Of a stretch of DNA of 9,833 bases, positions 6,881 through 9,833 are shown piece by piece. How positions within the stretch are numbered: position 1 is the first letter of the stretch; the number at the start of each line of letters is the position of its first letter. The notes under the pieces were generated by a model. The model was not told the origin of the DNA and searched no databases. It saw only the letters and a program-made list of their open reading frames with translations. A program made the position numbers and the translations under genes. The DNA comes from Clostridia bacterium (GTDB taxonomy: Bacteria > Bacillota > Clostridia > Oscillospirales > RGIG577), in NCBI GenBank assembly GCA_017419325.1, contig JAFOLN010000248.1:1-9833 (forward strand). The letters are read 5' to 3'.

Positions 6881-6916
6881 AAAACACGTCCGCCTTATCG
6901 GGCGGACGTGTTTTTT
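6881..6916 (+). terminator. Rho-independent terminator after the cysteine-rich gene
   Basis: An 11-bp perfect stem ACACGTCCGCC/GGCGGACGTGT (6884-6894 with 6901-6911), extended by A-T pairs, has a 6-base loop and six T's at 6911-6916. It starts 9 bases after the stop codon. It isolates the cysteine-rich gene as a single transcription unit. Confidence 0.92.
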
Positions 6917-6948
6917 ATACGCACGCGCCGGGAAGACCGTTTTTTTAG

Positions 6949-6973
6949 GGGCCGTATGGCTCCGATACGGCCC
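6949..6973. repeat. Orphan inverted repeat in the gene-free stretch
   Basis: A perfect 9-bp stem GGGCCGTAT/ATACGGCCC (6949-6957 with 6965-6973) has a 7-base loop. A run of seven T's ends just before it at 6940-6946, and no T run follows it on either strand, so it does not look like a terminator. The stretch 6917-7083 around it holds no gene that I can see. Confidence 0.6.
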
Positions 6974-7083
6974 AAGGCCTCGCTGTACCGCCCGCTGGCG
7001 TTTATTATAATATCAGGGAGAACATTCCTTAAAGGTGACGCTGCGGGGCGGGAATATCATACCCGGATAAGAGAAACTGTGCC

Positions 7084-7112
7084 TTGACAAGCTTTCTAAC
7101 GCGTGATATTAT
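7084..7112 (+). promoter_or_regulatory. Strong sigma-A promoter for the FMN-binding surface protein
   Basis: A perfect -35 TTGACA (7084-7089), a 17-base spacer and a -10 TATTAT (7107-7112). The transcript should begin near 7118-7120, giving an untranslated leader of about 150 bases. Confidence 0.8.
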
Positions 7113-7119
7113 ACCAAGG

Positions 7120-7135
7120 GTTAGTCTAAACTAAC
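7120..7135. promoter_or_regulatory. Palindrome at the predicted start site (possible DtxR-family operator)
   Basis: An inverted repeat GTTAGT-CTAA-ACTAAC lies exactly where transcription should begin. Its TTAG...CTAA ends resemble DtxR/IdeR iron-repressor half-sites, though it is shorter than the classical 19-base box. It could equally be a 5'-terminal RNA hairpin. The regulator assignment is inference. Confidence 0.35.
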
Positions 7136-7267
7136 TCGTTTGTACCGAAAAGTTTTCCCCGGACGGGGAGACCGTTTCCAAAAGACGAAGTGTTTCGGCT
7201 GACCGAAGCAGTACCCCGAAAGGGCGCATTTGGCGCCGCTTCGGAGATAAGCAAAAAGGAAGAGGTG
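7120..7267 (+). promoter_or_regulatory. Structured mRNA leader of unknown class with alternative pairings
   Basis: Several perfect helices can form: TCCCC/GGGGA (7156-7160 with 7165-7169), TTCGG/CCGAA (7194-7198 with 7203-7207), CCGAAGC/GCTTCGG (7203-7209 with 7238-7244), CCC-GAAA-GGG with a GNRA loop (7215-7224), and GGCGC/GCGCC (7223-7227 with 7233-7237). The segment 7203-7207 can pair either upstream or downstream but not both. I could not match it to a riboswitch class I know. The ribosome binding site AGAGGTG follows at 7261-7267. Confidence 0.4.
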
Positions 7268-7272
7268 TATCT

Positions 7273-9833
7273 ATGAAAGGAAAGAAATTGTTGGCTCTGG
7301 CCCTAAGCCTTGCCATGCTCCTTTCGCTGGTTCCCGCGGCATTTGCCGCCGGAGCGGACGAAGGCAGTGTGACCGCCGGGGACGGGGGAAAGACTATCGT
7401 GGTGAATGTGCCATACGACACGTTCTACCGTGACGTCATCGGCATCGCAAACGCTGACACGGTGGACGCGGTGACTTCCGCTACCACCAACGCCGATGAG
7501 AACAAAGGAAAGCTTGCTAACTTCTGGAGCAATCCGTACAAAAAGACAAAGACGGACAAGGAGACCGGACAGGAGACTACGAATTATTATGCTCCCATGG
7601 CCTACGGAAGCTACACAAGCGGCATTGAGGGCGTAATGCTTCCGGTGAAGATTACCGAGGAAGATTACGCAAAGCTTAACTCAAGCGCATATTCCCCGGC
7701 TGAGGCATATGCGTGGATGGATTATACGGCATGGGTGGACTGGGCAAATGAGAACGCCGAAGGCGACGTGCTTGGTCTTTCGGCCGCACCGGGCATGTGC
7801 GCCGAGGCTTCGGTCGCTTCCGACGGAAGTTTCAGCTTCGCAAAACTGGAAGCGGAGCCGACGGTAATCAGCGCGTCTGCCACGGTCGATACCGAGAGCA
7901 AACACGGACAGTACTATGTTTCTCTTGATGAGAGCGCCGTGGCCGCCATCGCCTCCGCAAAGCAGATATACGGCGCGGTCGTAAAGGCCGACGGCAAGGA
8001 ATACGCGCTCAGGCATCTTAAGAACATCTACTATAAGGATTTTAACGACTTTGCAGTTAACACCACTGTAGCAGAGAGCCAGAAGGGTCAGACATATTCC
8101 GAGGCGGATCTTGCTTACTACGCTGACCTGGAGGGCGAGACCATTACAGAGGTGGACTATTACACAAGCTCCGGAGTATTTACGGTGGAGACGGAAGCCG
8201 CGCTTGGCGCCTCCGCACCCGAACCGACGAACTCCGACTGGGCTGACGGTACATACGAAGGCACCGGAACCGGCTTCGGCGGCGACGTGGTTATGTCCGT
8301 AACCGTAAAAGACGGCGTCATCACGGAGATTACGCCCGTATCCCACGAGGGAGAAAACTTCTGGGTGGTATATGAGACCGAGCTTAACAACATGATAGAA
8401 GCCATCCGTCAGCAGGGCTCGACCGACGGCATAGACGCCGTTTCCGGAGCCACCAAGAGCAGCAAGGGCATTATGGAAGCCGTGGAAATGGCGCTGAAGC
8501 TCGCCTCCGGCTGGCAGCCCGAGCCTCCCAAGCCCTTTGACCCCTCCTTCTTCGCATCCGGTGACGGCAGCGAGGCAAATCCCTGGGTAATAAAGACAAA
8601 GGAACAGCTCAATGCCTTCGCCGTATCCATGACGGAAGCGGAAGGCGGCGATTACGCCGGCAAATATGTCCGCTTGGACAGCGACATCGATCTTACGGGC
8701 GAAGAGTGGACTCCCATCGGAGAGCATAAGTACGGCTTCGCCGGAAGCTTCGACGGCGGCAACCACACCGTAAACGGCATGACCATGGGTACCGCCGAAT
8801 CTCCCGCCGACAACAAAGACGCAGAAGGCTACTGGGCGTTCTTCTCCATTCTGAACGAGACCGCCCGTGTAAAGGATCTGAATCTTACCAACGTGTCCAT
8901 CGCAGCATCAAGCAGCGTGGGTCTGTCCGTGGGCGGTGTTGCCGGCGTGGTAACAAACTCCGACAACTCGTATGACAACTGGAAGGGCGCCGTTGTGGAT
9001 CACTGCTCCGTAACGGGCACAATGACCGCCGTGCAGGATCCCGGCAGCGTGAACCTTCTTGCGGGCGGCATCACCTCGTTCTTATATAAGGGCGCAGTCA
9101 TCAACTGCATGACCGACGTGGACATAAGCTGCACCGTGCGAAACGGAGGCGGCTGGATTGAGGCAGGCGGCATCACCGGCATGAACAACCGCGGTCTTGT
9201 GGCGAACTGCTATACGCTCGGCGACATAAGAGGCGAAGCCGACGACTCCTCGGAGGATATGTTCGGCAAGGGCTATTCCATCATAACCCCGCTGGTTGGC
9301 TTCAACGCCGGATACATCGCAAGCTGTTACGAGTCCGGCAGCGTAACCTCCGTGGACAGCTCCCGCGGACTTGGCCTGCTTACCGCCTATATGACGATGG
9401 GCGGCCTTTATGACTGCTGGTACAGCGACGCCGCGACTGTTACCAAGGCCGGCGCTTCTGTAGACCCCGCGAACCCCATAGGCGCAAAGGGCCCCGTATA
9501 CAGCGAAGGCCTCTATAACGTGGACGCGGTGGTGGGTAACGTGGAGTCCTTCTCCTCCGACACCTACGCCGCTCTGGCTGACAAGCTCAACGCGGTTCTT
9601 CCCGCGTATCCCGTTGACCTGTCCGTATTCGGACTGTCCGACGAATGTCTTATGAGCTGGACCGTGAAGGACGGAACGGTCACCTTCGGCGAGACCACCG
9701 TAAAATCGCCTTACGTTCGTCCCGCCGCAGACTATGTATATCCCGACATGAAGGCTCTTCGGGACGCCATAGCCAAGGCCAAGGCCGTGGACAGGAATAA
9801 ATACACCGAAAGCAGCCTGAAAACCATGGACGA
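7273..9833 (+). CDS. Secreted modular FMN-binding / beta-helix / FIVAR protein, 5' part only (runs off the right edge)
   Basis: The reading frame is open for 853 codons to the window edge. Residues 1-26 are a Sec signal peptide ending AFA-A; no lipobox cysteine is seen. Residues about 42-310 resemble, from memory, clostridial proteins annotated as Tp47-like; this is tentative. Residues about 322-412 are an FMN-binding domain (PF04205 type): DGTYEGTGTGFGG opens it, and DAVSGAT (388-394) matches the ApbE flavin-transferase target, predicting FMN attached through a phosphodiester to Thr394. Residues about 428-760 look like a beta-helix with GLUG-type units (NPWVIKTKEQLNAFA, DIDLTGEEWTPIG, FAGSFDGGNHTVNG). 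From about 818 a FIVAR-like helix begins (ALRDAIAKAKAVDRNKYTE). AGAGGTG at 7261-7267 sets the start. The likely role is an extracellular, wall-associated redox-active flavoprotein. The anchor lies outside the window, and no apbE gene is present here. Confidence 0.88.
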   Translation, partial: MKGKKLLALALSLAMLLSLVPAAFAAGADEGSVTAGDGGKTIVVNVPYDTFYRDVIGIANADTVDAVTSATTNADENKGKLANFWSNPYKKTKTDKETGQETTNYYAPMAYGSYTSGIEGVMLPVKITEEDYAKLNSSAYSPAEAYAWMDYTAWVDWANENAEGDVLGLSAAPGMCAEASVASDGSFSFAKLEAEPTVISASATVDTESKHGQYYVSLDESAVAAIASAKQIYGAVVKADGKEYALRHLKNIYYKDFNDFAVNTTVAESQKGQTYSEADLAYYADLEGETITEVDYYTSSGVFTVETEAALGASAPEPTNSDWADGTYEGTGTGFGGDVVMSVTVKDGVITEITPVSHEGENFWVVYETELNNMIEAIRQQGSTDGIDAVSGATKSSKGIMEAVEMALKLASGWQPEPPKPFDPSFFASGDGSEANPWVIKTKEQLNAFAVSMTEAEGGDYAGKYVRLDSDIDLTGEEWTPIGEHKYGFAGSFDGGNHTVNGMTMGTAESPADNKDAEGYWAFFSILNETARVKDLNLTNVSIAASSSVGLSVGGVAGVVTNSDNSYDNWKGAVVDHCSVTGTMTAVQDPGSVNLLAGGITSFLYKGAVINCMTDVDISCTVRNGGGWIEAGGITGMNNRGLVANCYTLGDIRGEADDSSEDMFGKGYSIITPLVGFNAGYIASCYESGSVTSVDSSRGLGLLTAYMTMGGLYDCWYSDAATVTKAGASVDPANPIGAKGPVYSEGLYNVDAVVGNVESFSSDTYAALADKLNAVLPAYPVDLSVFGLSDECLMSWTVKDGTVTFGETTVKSPYVRPAADYVYPDMKALRDAIAKAKAVDRNKYTESSLKTMD

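Noticed and set aside
4999..6911. Shared CGTCCGC/GCGGACG core in the terminators at 4994 and 6884 as a dispersed repeat family
   Set aside because: Only about seven bases are shared, loops and outer stems differ, and each is fully explained as an ordinary terminator.
7006..7011. TATAAT as the -10 of an extra promoter in the gene-free stretch
   Set aside because: There is no acceptable -35 at 16-18 bases upstream, no extended -10, and no gene directly downstream.
7120..7267. Assignment of the leader to a known riboswitch (c-di-GMP, c-di-AMP, glycine, cobalamin, fluoride and others considered)
   Set aside because: I could not find the conserved core bases of any of these classes. Only unlabelled helices are supported.
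7681..8766. A 361-codon open frame on the minus strand inside the FMN-binding protein gene
   Set aside because: It is antisense to a frame that has a signal peptide, recognisable domains, a promoter and a ribosome binding site. Its own product shows no domain, and long antisense frames are expected in G+C-rich genes of this codon use.

Overview
The window looks like a chromosomal segment of a Firmicutes bacterium, most likely a class Clostridia gut-type organism. The reasons are strong AGGAGG-type ribosome binding sites, vegetative promoters of the TTGACA/TATAAT kind, a transketolase split into two subunits, clostridial-style secreted repeat proteins, and a cysteine-rich protein with a possible mother-cell (sigma-K-like) sporulation promoter. 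Coding DNA is moderately G+C rich and the intergenic promoters are A+T rich. There are no RNA genes, insertion sequences, CRISPR arrays or phage genes that I can see.

Layout. (1) 1-1272, minus strand: the first 424 residues of a secreted protein made of repeats of about 110-120 residues; the gene runs off the left edge. (2) 1481-2854, minus: a stand-alone dihydrolipoyl dehydrogenase with its own promoter and a strong terminator. (3) 3200-4979, plus: the N- and C-terminal halves of transketolase as two overlapping genes, divergent from the dehydrogenase, ending in a strong terminator at 4994-5027. (4) 5026-5913, minus: an unrecognised protein with beta-propeller-like strand repeats. (5) 6054-6872, plus: a cysteine-rich protein with six consecutive cysteines, possibly a spore coat component, followed by a terminator. 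(6) 6873-7272: a non-coding stretch holding an orphan hairpin, a near-consensus promoter, a palindrome at the predicted transcription start and a structured leader with mutually exclusive pairings. (7) 7273 to the right edge, plus: a large secreted modular protein with a Tp47-like N-terminal part, an FMN-binding domain carrying a flavinylation motif, a beta-helix/GLUG-type region and the start of a FIVAR domain.

How the genes relate. The middle is ordinary central metabolism: transketolase for the non-oxidative pentose phosphate pathway and the E3 component of lipoate-dependent complexes. The flanks are surface or extracellular genes. The most interesting part is the right end, where a putative extracellular covalent flavoprotein sits behind a promoter whose start-site palindrome resembles DtxR/IdeR iron-repressor half-sites, followed by a leader that could fold in two ways. 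An iron- or redox-linked extracellular electron transfer role is an inference, not something the sequence proves.
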